A DNA stretch of 64,000 bases from Icerya purchasi (taxonomy: Eukaryota; Arthropoda; Insecta; Hemiptera; Monophlebidae): the NCBI GenBank assembly GCA_039619475.1, contig CM077115.1, positions 538,812,315 through 538,876,314 of the forward strand. The letters run 5' to 3'. The notes beneath the pieces were generated by a model that was given only the letters and a program-made list of their open reading frames with translations, had not been told where the DNA came from and searched no databases. The position numbers were made by a program, and so were the translations under genes. The first letter of the stretch is position 1. Each line of letters begins with the position of its first letter. Positions 42,865 to 53,929 of this stretch are shown here, piece by piece.

Positions 42865-43310
42865 TTGTTCGTAGAATCATTTTCGTCCTTTAAAGTCATC
42901 GATCATGTCAAAATTAAGAATTTCTCTCTCAAAAGCGGGACACCTGAATATAAGATCATTTGTGCTGATATTCATATTGTTAATTGCTCAACACTAATAT
43001 GTATTTTTCCGAAAGACGGAATAATTGGAAAAGCTTTGAGACTGTCGGCGACGCCCTTGCATGAGGAATATTGCTGTCATCACAAACTAAATCGAATGCG
43101 AAATGAAAAACTGTCAAAAGTTAGATATAGTAAAACGCAGTATAAACATTTTTGGACAGTAATGATGGACCAACACTTAAGATGGGACATACACATATGG
43201 GGAATACATTGCAAAAAAAAAATAAGAGCAGTTTTACCAGCTTTATATACATTAAAGAAATATGCGCAACAAATGAAACATTAAAAGTAGTTTATTATGC
43301 GCTGGATTTT
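42865..43310 (+). pseudogene. LINE RT thumb-like fragment with repeat R
   Basis: The frame 42865-43284 ends with DQHLRWDIHIWGIHCKKKIR then AVLPALYTLKKYA, the RT thumb motif (LGV-ID-HLRWD-HI). Its N-terminal part overlaps repeat family R (42965-43092), suggesting that R belongs to a related LINE. A frame break at ~43280 is followed by VVYYAL. It abuts the piggyBac remnant. Confidence 0.6.
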
Positions 43311-45117
43311 GAAGAAGCTGATGCACAAAATTTATTGGAAAATGTATCTGAAAGTGATAGGGAAAGTGAACATAGTGATCATAATAATAGTGACACTGAA
43401 CAATCAGCGACAGAATCTGACAAGGATGTGTACCGTCAACCTCTCGATTATTGTCTGTAATAGACACTGCGCCTTCACAGAAGTCATCTCGCCGTCACAC
43501 ACGTAGATCCACTGTAACGCAAAGAAGTCGTAGCCGTTCTGAAACACAAGTTTCGACAAGAGTTCCTATAAATGAAGGAAAAGATGGGGAACTAAGTGAC
43601 TAGTACATTCTCCTTCAAGGCCTAATAGACGAACAGAAAATATTGTAATAAATCTCCCCGGAGTGCAAGGTGAAAATGTTAAAAATTCTAAAACACCATT
43701 TGAATGTTTTAATTTGTTTGTTGCTAAACAAATGCTGGAAGATGTCACGCTATTCACGACTACACAAATACGTGCACATAAGGATAACTTTTCGAAGGAG
43801 CGAGATACCAAAGAAACCGACTTGACTGAGGTAGAAGCTCTAGTTGGTCTTTTACTTATGGCTGGGCTGAAAAAATTGCATCACCGAAATATTCATGAAA
43901 TGTGGGTTGATGATGGGACTGCGCCTGATATATTCAGAGCAACCGTATCAAAGATGAGATTCTTTTTTGTCTGCTGTTAAGAAATATTCGTTTTGATGAT
44001 GTGCGAACCAGAGCAGAACGCGTTAAAACTGATAATATGGCAGCAATGAGGAATATATTTGAAACCCGTTGTGTCACCAATTGTCAGACACACATCACCA
44101 GTGTGGAGAAAATGGTACAATTGATGAGATGTTAGAGTCATTTGTTGCAAATTCCGTGTATACATAGCGAATAAACCCGCAAAATATGGCATAAAAATAT
44201 ATACACATTCTTGTTAATTCAAAATCATTATTTTATACCAGCAATTTGGAAGTGTACGCTGGTAAACAACCAGAAGGAGGACAGTTCAGCGTTGATAATA
44301 ATGTAAGCGCTTTGGTGAAAAGGTTATCCAAAAATATGTTGAATACTGGCCGAAATATAACGATGGATAATTACTTTACGTCGCTATTCCTCTTGCCGAC
44401 GAACTAGTTGCTAACCATCGAAATAGCAGGCACTTTGCGAAAAAACAAAAAAGAAATCCCACCACCTTGTTTTCTAGCTACCAAAAATAGAGTTTAGCCG
44501 AGGACAATGTTCGGATTTGGTGAGAAGAAGTTTCTTAATATCGTATGTACCTAATAAAAAGTAAAAAAATAAACAAAGTGGTTCTACTATTGTCAACTTT
44601 AAACGATGATAATAGGATCGATGAAAGTATCGTTGAAACTGCTGAAAAATCAGAAATCATAACATATTACAATGAGACTAAAGCCGGATGTAGTCGATCA
44701 AATGAAAGAAGAATATTCCCTGTGGGTAGAATGACTCGCAGATGGCCGATGAGATTATTTTTCTCAATTCCGAATATTGCCGGCATAAATAGTCAAATAA
44801 CAAAGAAAATACCGGACCACTTATTATTGCAACGAATGTTTTTGAAAGAAATCTGGCTATGACTAGAGGCCACATATAATTAGAAGATCCGATGTAAACA
44901 CTTTGCAGAAACAGTTAAGAAACCAAATCGCCCGATTTGTGGTGCCATCGAAACACCAAAATATACTCTCAGGTAGAGATGTATGCCCGTCCAAGAAAAA
45001 TAGAAGGACCAAGAAAGGGTGCAATAGATGCGTAAAGTTACCGTGCAACGAGCATTGTATGTACACGTGTCAGGACTGTTTTGCTGAAATACATGTCGTA
45101 GATGATGAAAACGTTTA
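43311..45117 (+). pseudogene. piggyBac-type transposase, inactivated
   Basis: Pieces in three frames follow the piggyBac order. There is an acidic N-terminus (SESDRESEHSDHNNSDTEQ, ~43345-43415). The DDE_Tnp_1_7 start follows (TPFECFNLFVAKQMLEDVTL, 43693-43752, to 43980). Then come IRFDDVRTRAERVKTDNMAA (~43985), VYAGKQPEGGQFSVDN (~44255), NITMDNYFTSLFL (~44357) and LRKNKKEIP. EIITYYNETKAG follows (44656), where the third catalytic aspartate should come within the next residues but reads CSRSN. MTRRWPMRLFF is next, and last a cysteine-rich C-terminal zinc domain ([20 protein letters not shown], 45021-45080). Frameshifts at ~43440-43560, 43980, 44100-44200, 44400-44540 and 44862. Dead. Confidence 0.9.
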
Positions 45118-45339
45118 ATTTTGTTATTAATTTTTATTTTTTTTAAAGTAGGTTAAGATAAAGATGTTAAAATTCAAAAAAAAAATACCTATCCCAAAGC
45201 ATTTTTTTTTTTTCTAGTACTAAATATAAAACTTTAATAAGTGTTACTTTTTCTGATAGTTCATGTTTTATTATATCCTTTTAAAATCATTGTAAATTTA
45301 TTTAACTATTATTTGCAATGAAAAATGATTTTAAGTATG

Positions 45340-45401
45340 GGCGGCAAAATTCCGGCGACGCGATCACTCACGTTACACGGAAAGTCGCGACTACTCTAGG
45401 G
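45340..45401 (+). repeat. piggyBac right terminal region
   Basis: The end reads ...AGTCGCGACTACTCTAGGG at 45401; its reverse, CCCTAGAGTAGTCGCGACTT, starts CCCTAG like other piggyBac ends. The following TTAC (45402-45405) looks like a mutated TTAA target. The left end was not found, consistent with truncation at ~43300. Confidence 0.75.
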
Positions 45402-45584
45402 TTACGTATTGATAAATAAAAAGATAGATTAAGATTAGTAGATATTACACGATTATGTATATGTATAAGTTAATTTAAGATGGTAAACTGTTCAATAGGA
45501 TAATTCGTCGACAAGCGATTTATCTTGACGAAAGTTTTGTATGTGAAAAATAATAAATGCATATTTTAAAAAAAAAATAGACAA

Positions 45585-45885
45585 GCGGTAAATAGAAATT
45601 AAGAGAGGAAATTGATCTTAGTAAGAGTAAATAGTTAAACAGCAGACAACGTTAAAAAATTTATAATGACATGAACGATAAAAAGAAAAAATTGTCATGA
45701 TTGGCAACAAAAATAAGGAATGATATGACGTTCATTTGGATGTCGCTTAATGTAATAATGATTATTAGTAATAATAATATATAATGACAACATAAAGTTA
45801 ATAAAAAATATAAATGGAGCGCAGCACCATCATCTGGAGTTTCAGAGGTGTTATCCCCATGGCGAGGTTCGAAGGATTGAATTTT
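45585..45885 (+). repeat. Dispersed repeat family R, copy upstream of KLHL 2
   Basis: Clearly matches 472-775: GGTAAATAGAAATTAAGAGA, CAGCAGACAACGTTAA and GGTTCGAAGGATTGAATTTT, with small indels. It ends ~5 bp before KLHL-flank similarity begins, so it may carry part of the promoter region of copy 2. Confidence 0.75.
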
Positions 45886-45980
45886 ACATGTTTATAAAAT
45901 ACCAAACTAAATAATAGCGCGTTTAATCGGCTTAAAATAACCAAAAACAATTGTTTGATTTTATGTAGAATTGAAGCAGA

Positions 45981-47489
45981 ATGGATGAAGCTGTGGCCCA
46001 AAACATTATGATGAAGTTTAACGGATGGAGAAAAGCCGGTATAAACTGCGACGTGACTCTTTTTATCGGCGGACAAGAATTTCATGCGCATAAGAACATT
46101 CTCGCCGCTGCCACTGGATACTTCGAGAAGTTATTTACAGATCACTTTGACGAAAAAGGAAAAAACACCATCACTTTGAAGAATGTTGATCCGGATGGAT
46201 TTAGATTAATTTTGGACTACATATATACGGGAGAAATTAAAATAGATAACGATATTTTTGGACAAGTTTTGCCTCTAGCTGTTTATTATCAAATTGAATG
46301 TTTGGTAGAAATGCTATTTTATTATGTTAAAAATAATATTAGTATTAATAATGGCTTTTATTATTATCATTCAGTAGGTTCTGTTGAAATAAGGAGGATA
46401 ATAGAATTTACGAAAGAATTTATACGAAACAATTTTCTTTCATGTTCGGATTCTGCCGCGTTTTTTAATGTAACATATCCAGTTCTGCTTGAATTTATTG
46501 ACAGTCCAGTAGAAGATGAACTAGACAGATTTAAGATTATAATGAAGTGGATTCAGTACGATTCAGATAAACGATCCGATTATTTGTCTGATCTTATTAA
46601 ACATGTGCGGTTTGCGTGTATCAGTACTCATGCAATATTTTACGACATTTTAGGTTACCAGTTGGTAATGAACAATCTGGAAATGATTAAAGCTATACGA
46701 GAGCGAAGGAAAATGGAACAAACGGTGAGAATTCACGGCATGAAAGGCTCAGATCTAATAGGAGTAGATATATTCAATGCGAAACTGGAAGCCACTAACG
46801 TCATAGCAGAGACCGACGTGGATTATGAAAAGTTTCAAATTTCCTCTTCTGTCGACGCGATATATATATCTACCTTCAGATATGGCACGGGCAACAAGTT
46901 GTATCGTTTTAAAGATCCTGAATGGACACTTTTAGATGATAGTGTTTATAATCCGAATGTGCCTTATCGAAGTATAGTGTACTCGGAGGAATATAAAACT
47001 ATTTACGCGTATAATAAACTTTGTTTGTATTCTTATAATTGTGAATCGAAGAGTTACGTTGACGGTTTTGTTGGTGATCACGAAGACGACTATATGCGTC
47101 AGATTTGTGGATCATTAGTTAGCTACCGTGGTCTTATTTATATGATTGTTGAATGTAAATATAAGAATTACTGTATGTACCGATACGATCCGCGTGATAA
47201 ATCACTTAAATTTCTGATGGACTGCCGCTTGTCGGACTATTGCTTAAATTCGGCGGTATGTGCCGTTTTAGGTGAACAAATGTTTATCGTAAACGATGGC
47301 GCAGTACATTTGTACAATATTAAGGAAAACACATGTACAGTAATACGTCAGAAAGCACAAAATGGAATTTCCTATCATTCGTTGATCGGATATCAGAACC
47401 AACTTTACGCAATTCGAAAAGAATGGGATGTGATTGATGTATTTGATCTCACAAAAAAGAAATGGACTAAGACAATTCATTTAAGATAA
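45981..47489 (+). CDS. BTB-BACK-Kelch (KLHL-type) protein, copy 2
   Basis: Intronless 502-residue paralogue of the gene at 4595. BTB residues ~15-122 (CDVTLFIGGQEFHAHKNILA), BACK ~128-235, degenerate Kelch propeller from ~247. By eye the BTB and first Kelch part match copy 1 at roughly five residues in six. Residues ~366-457 match at only about half, and the last ~40 (GISYHSL, QLYAIRKEWDVIDVFD) are again conserved. Start ATG in the context GCAGAATGG as in copy 1. Role inferred as a Cullin-3 substrate adaptor; the substrate is unknown. Upstream similarity with copy 1 extends only ~95 bp and then changes to repeat R, so the two may be regulated differently. Frame undamaged. Confidence 0.9.
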   Translation: MDEAVAQNIMMKFNGWRKAGINCDVTLFIGGQEFHAHKNILAAATGYFEKLFTDHFDEKGKNTITLKNVDPDGFRLILDYIYTGEIKIDNDIFGQVLPLAVYYQIECLVEMLFYYVKNNISINNGFYYYHSVGSVEIRRIIEFTKEFIRNNFLSCSDSAAFFNVTYPVLLEFIDSPVEDELDRFKIIMKWIQYDSDKRSDYLSDLIKHVRFACISTHAIFYDILGYQLVMNNLEMIKAIRERRKMEQTVRIHGMKGSDLIGVDIFNAKLEATNVIAETDVDYEKFQISSSVDAIYISTFRYGTGNKLYRFKDPEWTLLDDSVYNPNVPYRSIVYSEEYKTIYAYNKLCLYSYNCESKSYVDGFVGDHEDDYMRQICGSLVSYRGLIYMIVECKYKNYCMYRYDPRDKSLKFLMDCRLSDYCLNSAVCAVLGEQMFIVNDGAVHLYNIKENTCTVIRQKAQNGISYHSLIGYQNQLYAIRKEWDVIDVFDLTKKKWTKTIHLR

Positions 47490-49520
47490 GCGGTAAAAGT
47501 ATATCTGTAAGGTATGATAAAAAATTCAACAATATTTAAATATATATAGTAAGCTAAGCGTACGTGTTGTGATACTCATTTTATCGTTATTACGTGGTAT
47601 TGTTAATTTTTTTTATTTTTTTTTTATTTTTTAGTATAGTTTCAAATTTTACAATATATGCACAGCACATGAGCGCTCTCTAGGATAGTTCTCTGTAATC
47701 ATTTATAAGTTTTGTACACTGAATATGTATTTTTTAAAAATCCTTTAAAATATACACAACCACCATTGATTAAGAGTTTATGATTAAGTGACCAATTTCA
47801 AGTTAATAGTTCCATTTCACTTTATTGTCTTTTTTAACTAAGTTAAATAATGTTTGAATAAATATTTTTGAACATATATTTGTCCGTTTTTCTCATATAT
47901 ATATATATATATATATATAGTGTAATGCGTACATTATATTAAAATATGGACGTTCCGCTTTTGAACGACAAATTCTTTACTTTGAAATGATTGATGGCTT
48001 TATTAATTTTCTCGAGAAGAATACTATATATTATTAGTTTAGTCGTCGCGATAGCCTAGTTGCTAGAGCGTTTGACTTCCGATATGGCGGTCACGGGTTC
48101 GATCCCGAGCGATGACAAACTTATTACAAGAATTAAATAAATAAATAAATAAATAATCGCTAATAATCACGTGGCAGGCAATGGCAAACCACCACGTACA
48201 ACATCATATGCGCGCTAGGTCAGTACACAGCAGACATAAATAGGATTGAATATGTATATAACGATGTAAATCAAACGATTACTAATCAGTGTTCCGAATG
48301 TAGTCTTCTTGCGTGTGTACACCTACGTTGCATATAATAATTGCTATGAGCGCTGCCTATTCTGTACAACTAGAATGTACAAATAGGTAGTCACGACGCT
48401 CGGATTCGAGCAATACGACTGTTACATACATACAGTTTAAAATAAATTAAATCGATTTAAATATTATTTTAAGCAATAGAGGGGGTATAAATTTTTACTA
48501 CAGCAAAATTACAAATATGAAAGTCGTCATAATAGAAGTAGTAATCAGTGAAAATAGCGAAATTCACAATCACCTACTACACTAACTGAAATTGAAATAG
48601 AAAAAATGAAGATAAGTAATAATTCAGAAGAGATGAATTAAAGAGACTCTTGATGTGAGTAAATTATTAGCAATTTGGGAAGACTAGTATTACCGCCGTT
48701 TTTGTATAAGCTATTTAGGGAGAGGGTAGTTCGAACAGAGAAATATTTAAGGAAAAAAATAAATCAATTAAGAATATTCGGAAACAAGATTATTTGTAGA
48801 AATACTGGAATAACTATGGATCTGGGACGTTTGCAGGTTGTAGACATGTAGAATTCATAAAGCGAGAAGATTATCAGGAAAGAGATTTTGAAAGTAAGTT
48901 ATGAAAGAAACACATAAAATGGAAAAAATATTTGGAGATGTTATAGCAACAAATATATGGAGCAGATGAAGAGCCATTAATTCATCAGTAGGCGTATGGT
49001 ATACAGTGGTTGTGTATTTGCAAAAATTTTTATTTATATCGATGTTTATTCAGTTTTTTTCTTTGACTATAGATTGTAATTCTTCTCCTTTTTTAGCATA
49101 TTCATTGTTCTCAGTCTAGTGTTTTATTATAAATGTTCTTCAATGACTTCGTTGAGATAAAATTTAAAAGTAACTAAGATTAAAATATTTGTGAAAACGC
49201 GGAGGAATTATTTATAAAGTTTTTAGGGTGATATATTCTTATTATATATACCATGTATTCTATATCATTATTTCTATATTGGTTTTGTTTTTATGGTTCC
49301 TTTATTTATTTTTTTCTAATTTGTTCTGTTTTATTTTTCTTCTTTTATTTCCAATAATTCGTAATTGGTATGGTAGTGTATCATACCTTAATTTTGCGTG
49401 TTTTGTTCTTCGTTTTTTGTTATTTTTATTTCTATTAACGCTTTATCTATTTTTTCTTCTATTATTTAATTCTTTTTATTGTCTGTTATTTTAATTGTTC
49501 CTTCCGTTTCTTTTCTGTCG
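47490..49520. repeat. 3' flank of KLHL copy 2, duplicated
   Basis: Corresponds to 6098-7795. Differences from copy 1 are a (TA)n expansion at ~47896-47919, a T-rich insertion near 47607-47632 and the SINE at 48042-48433. From 48668 on the two copies are nearly identical. A T-rich frame at 49228-49494 is low-complexity and not a gene. Confidence 0.85.
48042..48433 (+). mobile_element. tRNA-headed SINE, copy 2, with empty-site control
   Basis: 392 bp, same family as 41131-41520. B box GGTTCGATCCC at 48096-48106, body GGCAATGGCAAACCACC, tail of ACAT units. AGTTTA (48036-48041 and 48434-48439) is the target duplication. The paralogous flank at ~6637 has AGTTTA once and no SINE, so the insertion happened after the KLHL duplication. 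Confidence 0.93.
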
Positions 49521-49559
49521 CCATTACGGGAAATAAAAGAGATGGATAAAAAGTACTTT

Positions 49560-50371
49560 GATAATCATGCGACAATTTATATAGGAGGTATAAATATAGA
49601 TATTGGAAAAGATAATTCATTAGCTGCAAAATAGAAGATCACGATGGCAGGAATAGGAAATGAAAGCAAGTTGGAATTATATAAAGGGAAGAATGGTGGG
49701 AAGATAGGCTAACGCAAACGAAAATAGACCATATTTACAAAATATTGATTTTAATCATTACAATACAGACATTAAAATAGCGGACTACAACATATGATAA
49801 TGTGTAAAGTAACAATGGAGACGAAAAAAAAAAAAAACGAAGAGGAATCAAGCTAAATAAACAGAAGGATCGTTATAAAAAATAAAGTAAAAATCAAATT
49901 AAAAATGATAAAGTGGGAAGAAAAAAGAGAGGAAATGGACGCTAAAAAAATACATAGAGACATAAAGGAAAATTTCGAAAAAGTATATGAAGAATGTAGC
50001 CAAACGAAAAATATGCAAGGAAGTGATAAAAAAAAGTAGGAAAAATGAATAGACGACACGGAAAATAATCGAAATGATAACAAACAGAGACAAATTGTAT
50101 AAAAAAGTAAAAAAAAAAAGAAAACAACCAAAATACAGAGTTAAGAAATAAGTACAAGCAGTTAAGAAATCAAGTAAATGCAGAAAACAGGTTCAGCAGA
50201 GAATTCAAAAACGGTATAATAAAACTAAAACACAAATGTAACAACGTATTATTAGCGTAAAAAGAAAAAAGAATGAACCGAAAGTAAATATGTACATACC
50301 TAAAGCAAACATAGAGCAAGTGAGGAAAATTGTTGAGGGATTTAAAAAAACAAAGGCCACAGGACTAGATG
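49560..50371 (+). pseudogene. LINE endonuclease-RT linker and RT start
   Basis: A weak IDHIYK at ~49717 fits the end of a LINE endonuclease. Basic linker sequence follows (IKLKMIKWEEKREEMDAKK, KYKQLRNQVNAENRFSREFK). 50310-50371 encodes EQVRKIVEGFKKTKATGLDG, the first RT motif (K-A-GLDG-). Similarity then stops at the junction with the minus-strand gypsy remnant, so RT proper is missing. Several stops. Confidence 0.65.
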
Positions 50372-51723
50372 GGAGATATGAGCAGTAGTTACGTCTGCCT
50401 GACCACTTTCGGTGACTGCCGCTGCAATCTCATATGTGACTTCGGAGATTCTCTTGACTACAGAGTAGGGCCCTGTCCACTTTCGACGCAGTTTGTCTGG
50501 ATTCGGTACCCGAAGAAATACAAAGTCTCCGACGTCATAATGTCGAATTAATCGCAGCCGATCGAATCGAGTTTTGGTCCGCTGCTGCTGCTGCTCTATT
50601 CGTGCTCTAGCTGATGGCCACAATTCACTTGGATCGACGGACGTTTCTTTCGCGATCTCCTGCAGCCCGTCATTTACACTGGGTAATCGGTACCCATGTA
50701 GCAGCTCGAGCGGCGTTTTACCAGTTGTACGTTTTACAACTGTATTAAGATTGCGTTGGATGAGACTTATTTTCTCGTCCCAATCAGTAAATGAGGAATT
50801 CGATGTATAATGTGAGGAGATCTGCGGTCCTAGGTCCCGATGGATCCTTTCGACTTGTCCGTTTGCGTGTGGATGCTTCGTTGCATTTAAGGTGTGTTAA
50901 ATTACTTGACTACCACAAAACTCTGCAAACTCTTCTGCTGTGAACGCAGTTCCTCGGTCGGTGATAATACGGGCAGGTATCCTATAGGTTTTGACAAACT
51001 CCATAATTCGCGTTGCAACATGTCGACTGGTGGTATCCGGTACTCTGGGTATAACATCGTTAAATTATCTACAACGATTAGTATGTGTCACTTCTTTCCC
51101 CGAGTAAGTGGAAGCGGTCCATAATGATCAACATGGATAATTTTGAATGGCCGATTTCCAGGCGGAATCGGATGTAAGTTTCCAGACGGACGATTATCAG
51201 CTCCGTGCGTCACAATACAAGGCAGACACTGGGTGTATGTGCTGTCGGATATACTTTCGCATGCCGGCGAACCAGTACCAATGATTCATCAGCTCGAAAA
51301 CTCAATCAACTCCAAAATGGCCTCGATGGTCATGATACGTCACAAGACTAAAGACTTTCTCATGGCAGATGGTACTACAAACAGCTTCCGATTACATTGA
51401 CATCGATATAGCAGACCGTCCGTTAGCTTATAATTGGTGATAGATCGCAGTTCTGTTGGGTTTTTTTCAGATTTGTTGAAAATCTCTACTATCGATTTGA
51501 CGATCTGGTAATTCCGGATAATTTCCTTTTCTGTAAATGACTGAAATATCGGTTTTAACATACCTGCTTGACTGAACAGGACAGAGGCGCTTTTATCTGC
51601 CGCTACTTGCATCGCTCTAATTTCTCGACCTGGTGGATCCTCTTCAGCTGGATCATATTCGGTGTTGGAAATTATCCCCTCGAATCCTGCCAAGGTGGGT
51701 TTTATCGTTTTTGTGTCTGTCAA
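50350..51723 (-). pseudogene. pol: Gypsy II integrase and RNase H-integrase spacer
   Basis: Minus strand. 51723-51340 is the spacer ending LTDGLLYRC and RKLFVVPSAMRKSLVL. The zinc module follows (HDHRGHFGVD, ~51320), then the core with TDRGTAFTAEEFAEF (~50965) and the glutamate block HPHANGQVERIHRDL (~50870-50825), the latter in another frame. The C-terminal module is HYDVGDFVFLRVPN and KWTGPYSVVKR (50530-50430). Frameshifts are at ~51075 and ~50900. RT and most RNase H, expected between protease and this spacer, are deleted near 51723. Confidence 0.85.
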
Positions 51724-51940
51724 AGCTGGTGTAATTTGGATTCTCCCATTTTCTCCCGTCCATTTAAACGTTCCGCAATCTAAAACATCGAGCCCATGAT
51801 CATCTCATACGGCTGGAATCGGTTTTCTACTACCAATACATCGCAGACGTGATTGATTCCTGCGAGTCTCAGCTCAACGGTAGATGTCCCCTCAACAGCC
51901 ATGTTGGTGTTTGGACCAAACCAATTTTGGATCTGCATTC
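51724..51940 (-). pseudogene. pol: Gypsy II protease, truncated
   Basis: 51905-51780 encodes EGTSTVELRLAGINHVCDVL then NRFQPYEMIMGSMF, which resembles the C-terminal half of a retropepsin (the ILG flap region). The DTG active site should lie upstream, but only ~30 bp separate this from the Gag zinc knuckle, so it is deleted. Confidence 0.55.
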
Positions 51941-51960
51941 AGCGAGTCGTTTCTGTTCGG

Positions 51961-52717
51961 TCATCGGGCAGTCCCTGTCCTACCGCAACGAAAACATCCA
52001 CCTGATGCCGATGGAATAGATTTGGTGTTAAATTGTCTACCGTTTCGCCCTGAAACATCGCCCCGTTTTGGATTATCCTCTCGAAGTCGTAAAGTTGAAT
52101 CAGATCTCGAGCCCACAACACGCTCACGATATCGAACGACATCTAGAAAATCGGTTAGTGTTCGTGGTCGGCTAAGTGCAATATACTCGGGTAATTGGAT
52201 CGGACGAATACCACTGACAGTTTGCTCAGCACTTTCCCTAGATGATAAACCACATTCCACACACAAACGATATTTTTTCATGACATATGAAGTAACATCC
52301 TCGTTTTCGCGCCGAATCCTTTGTCGCATTCTATCGACTTTTTTCATTACCGATGGTTCCGGATCAAATATATCTCTCAATCCCACAGTGAAATCAGTCC
52401 AGGTTGTAAAGTCTTTACAATAGATCAGCCGCCAATCTTTCGCTGCTCCTCGTAATTTTACTTTGGCGACTTCTAACTTTTGACTGTCCGTCCATTTATA
52501 TTCGCCGGCGAGCTGCTCTATCGAGGCGATCCATTCCTCGGCCTCTCGGGCAGGGTCGACACCGGTGAACTCCTCAATATCTCTCGCAACATTATGAATA
52601 TCGACTTTCGGAGCGCTCACTCGTGACAGTAATTCTCTGAGTACTGTTGTGAAGTCCGACAAATCCACTACGGGGGGGGGGGGGCTTTACGTCATTAGTT
52701 GATTGCGAATTATTCAT
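51961..52717 (-). pseudogene. gag: Gypsy II Gag with broken zinc knuckle
   Basis: The probable start is ATG at 52717. A 13-C run (52672-52684) shifts the frame by one, and 52668-51961 is open for 235 residues. The body has a retrotransposon Gag signature (EAEEWIASIEQLAGEYKWTD, KLRGAAKDWRLIY, VMKKYRLCVECGLSSRESAE). The end has a zinc knuckle, CFRCGRTG, where the histidine of CCHC is lost by a small deletion and the next cysteine (DCP) is in another frame. This is conventional Gag architecture, unlike the SGNH-Gag element at 10.8 kb. Confidence 0.88.
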
Positions 52718-53160
52718 CACGACTTTATAGTTTTACTAAAATGGCGACACACACAAAAATAAAAGAAAAAAAAATAAAATGTTACAGTTTCACGATTGTA
52801 CTTACAGCGAACTTTATAATTCTAAATCCTATTTCGCGAATTTTCTGGTTCTCAATCCCACTTCTGAATTGTTGTCGGCCGAAATTTTAAACTAACGAAT
52901 TTTACACAAAAATAAACAAAACACAACAGATGATCACAGAAAATAAACGAACAAATCTACCAAATTCTCCTCTTTATTAATTTTACATAAACACGACTTT
53001 TACGATCGACGAAAATATATATAAAACGATACACCACACGCTTTATACTTTATAGCTTCGTTCGCTTAAAGCAGACACGTTTCTCCCGCAAAACAAAACA
53101 AAACCCACAATGGCCCACGCCACTTCGCTACGCACACGTTCGGAATTGCGCGAAGAAAAT
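52718..53160 (-). other. Gypsy II 5' leader and LTR remnant
   Basis: On the minus strand, CTATAAAGTATAAAG (~53052-53038) is TATA-like. TTCAGAAGTGGGATTGAGAACC at ~52868-52847 sits where a primer-binding site is expected. No second LTR copy was found at the 3' side (~50350), so the element is 3'-truncated and LTR borders are unproven. Confidence 0.45.
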
Positions 53161-53263
53161 CCGAACCGTGTTCAAGGACGTTTTGTTGCCTTATGCGTCC
53201 CGAGTACTACGCGGAGTTGAAGTTAAATATGTAGCGAAGATTTTTATGTATTTATATATTTTA

Positions 53264-53274
53264 TTATTATTATT

Positions 53275-53308
<34 letters not shown>

Positions 53309-53310
53309 TT
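53264..53310. repeat. (TTA)n/(ATA)n microsatellite
   Basis: TTATTATTATTATTAATAAT then ATAATAATAATAATAATAAT: an imperfect inverted trinucleotide run of about 45 bp. Confidence 0.9.
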
Positions 53311-53329
53311 CTTTGGGCCCGCCGTTGAT

Positions 53330-53920
53330 ATAGGTATTGACCTATGTATTTACAATAACTATTTCAGTTCTCATGTGGTTTGTTTTTTTTTTAACCCCCC
53401 TTGGGGCATGTCAACAAAGGATCTTCGCCTAGAAACGAAACGAGTGAGAAGGATCAGTTAAATGTAGAGTCGGTGTCAAATATTGATAAGATAAAAGAAC
53501 TGAGGATAGGAACACCGGAGATCGACGGAAACGATAAGATATACGAGGTACAATAAGGAGTAGGGAGTTTGAGTAATGAGTAATAACAGACTGGAATACA
53601 AAGAAGTGCGTTCGTTCACGAGGGATGGACATTCAAAGAGGATATGGTCAGGATCACAGACGACTTCGTCGTCAGAGTGAAGAGGGCAATAAGGGGAAAG
53701 AGCGAGATGAAAACGGAAACGTGAGGAAGGAAGAAGAGTATGTTTCAGACGTAAACGGATAATAGGGACAAGAACGGAGCGGTGAAGCGAAGGAAAATCG
53801 TAAAACCAAGGCCGCGTTGGGAAGATTAGGTTGGATGGAAAAATAAAAGGAATGATGATTAGAAAAGGAAGAAACGGAGAGGGGGATTAACCCCATATCG
53901 CCCCCGTGGACACGGCCTTG
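53330..53920 (-). mobile_element. hAT MITE split by a LINE fragment
   Basis: The right part 53881-53920, in reverse CAAGGCCGTGTCCACGGGGG, matches the left end of the MITE at 27700. The left part (AACTATTTCAGTTCTCATG, then TTAACCCCCC, 53357-53401) matches its interior near 27730-27760 in reverse. The two halves are separated by LINE sequence bounded by TTAACCCC-like repeats (53391 and 53887). Similarity on the left stops before an end, and the expected TSD (AACTGATG) was found once only. Confidence 0.65.
53425..53860 (-). pseudogene. LINE C-terminal fragment inside hAT MITE
   Basis: The minus strand encodes RPWFYDFPSLHRSVLVPIIR then YCPLHSDDEVVCDPDHILFE, the cysteine-histidine tail of a LINE RT (C-x-x-H, then D-HILFECP). 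Poly(T) at 53381-53391, adjoining its downstream side, can be the A-tail of a minus-strand 3' end. 5'-truncated, with stops after ECPSLVNER. Confidence 0.7.
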
Positions 53921-53929
53921 AACTGATGT

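Noticed and set aside
49228..49494. Hydrophobic multi-membrane protein
   Set aside because: T-rich low-complexity sequence within the duplicated flank; the frame is not preserved in the other copy near 7500-7770.
53429..53896. Two minus-strand genes
   Set aside because: The readable protein similarity is a LINE C-terminal tail crossing frames; the separate frames are incidental.
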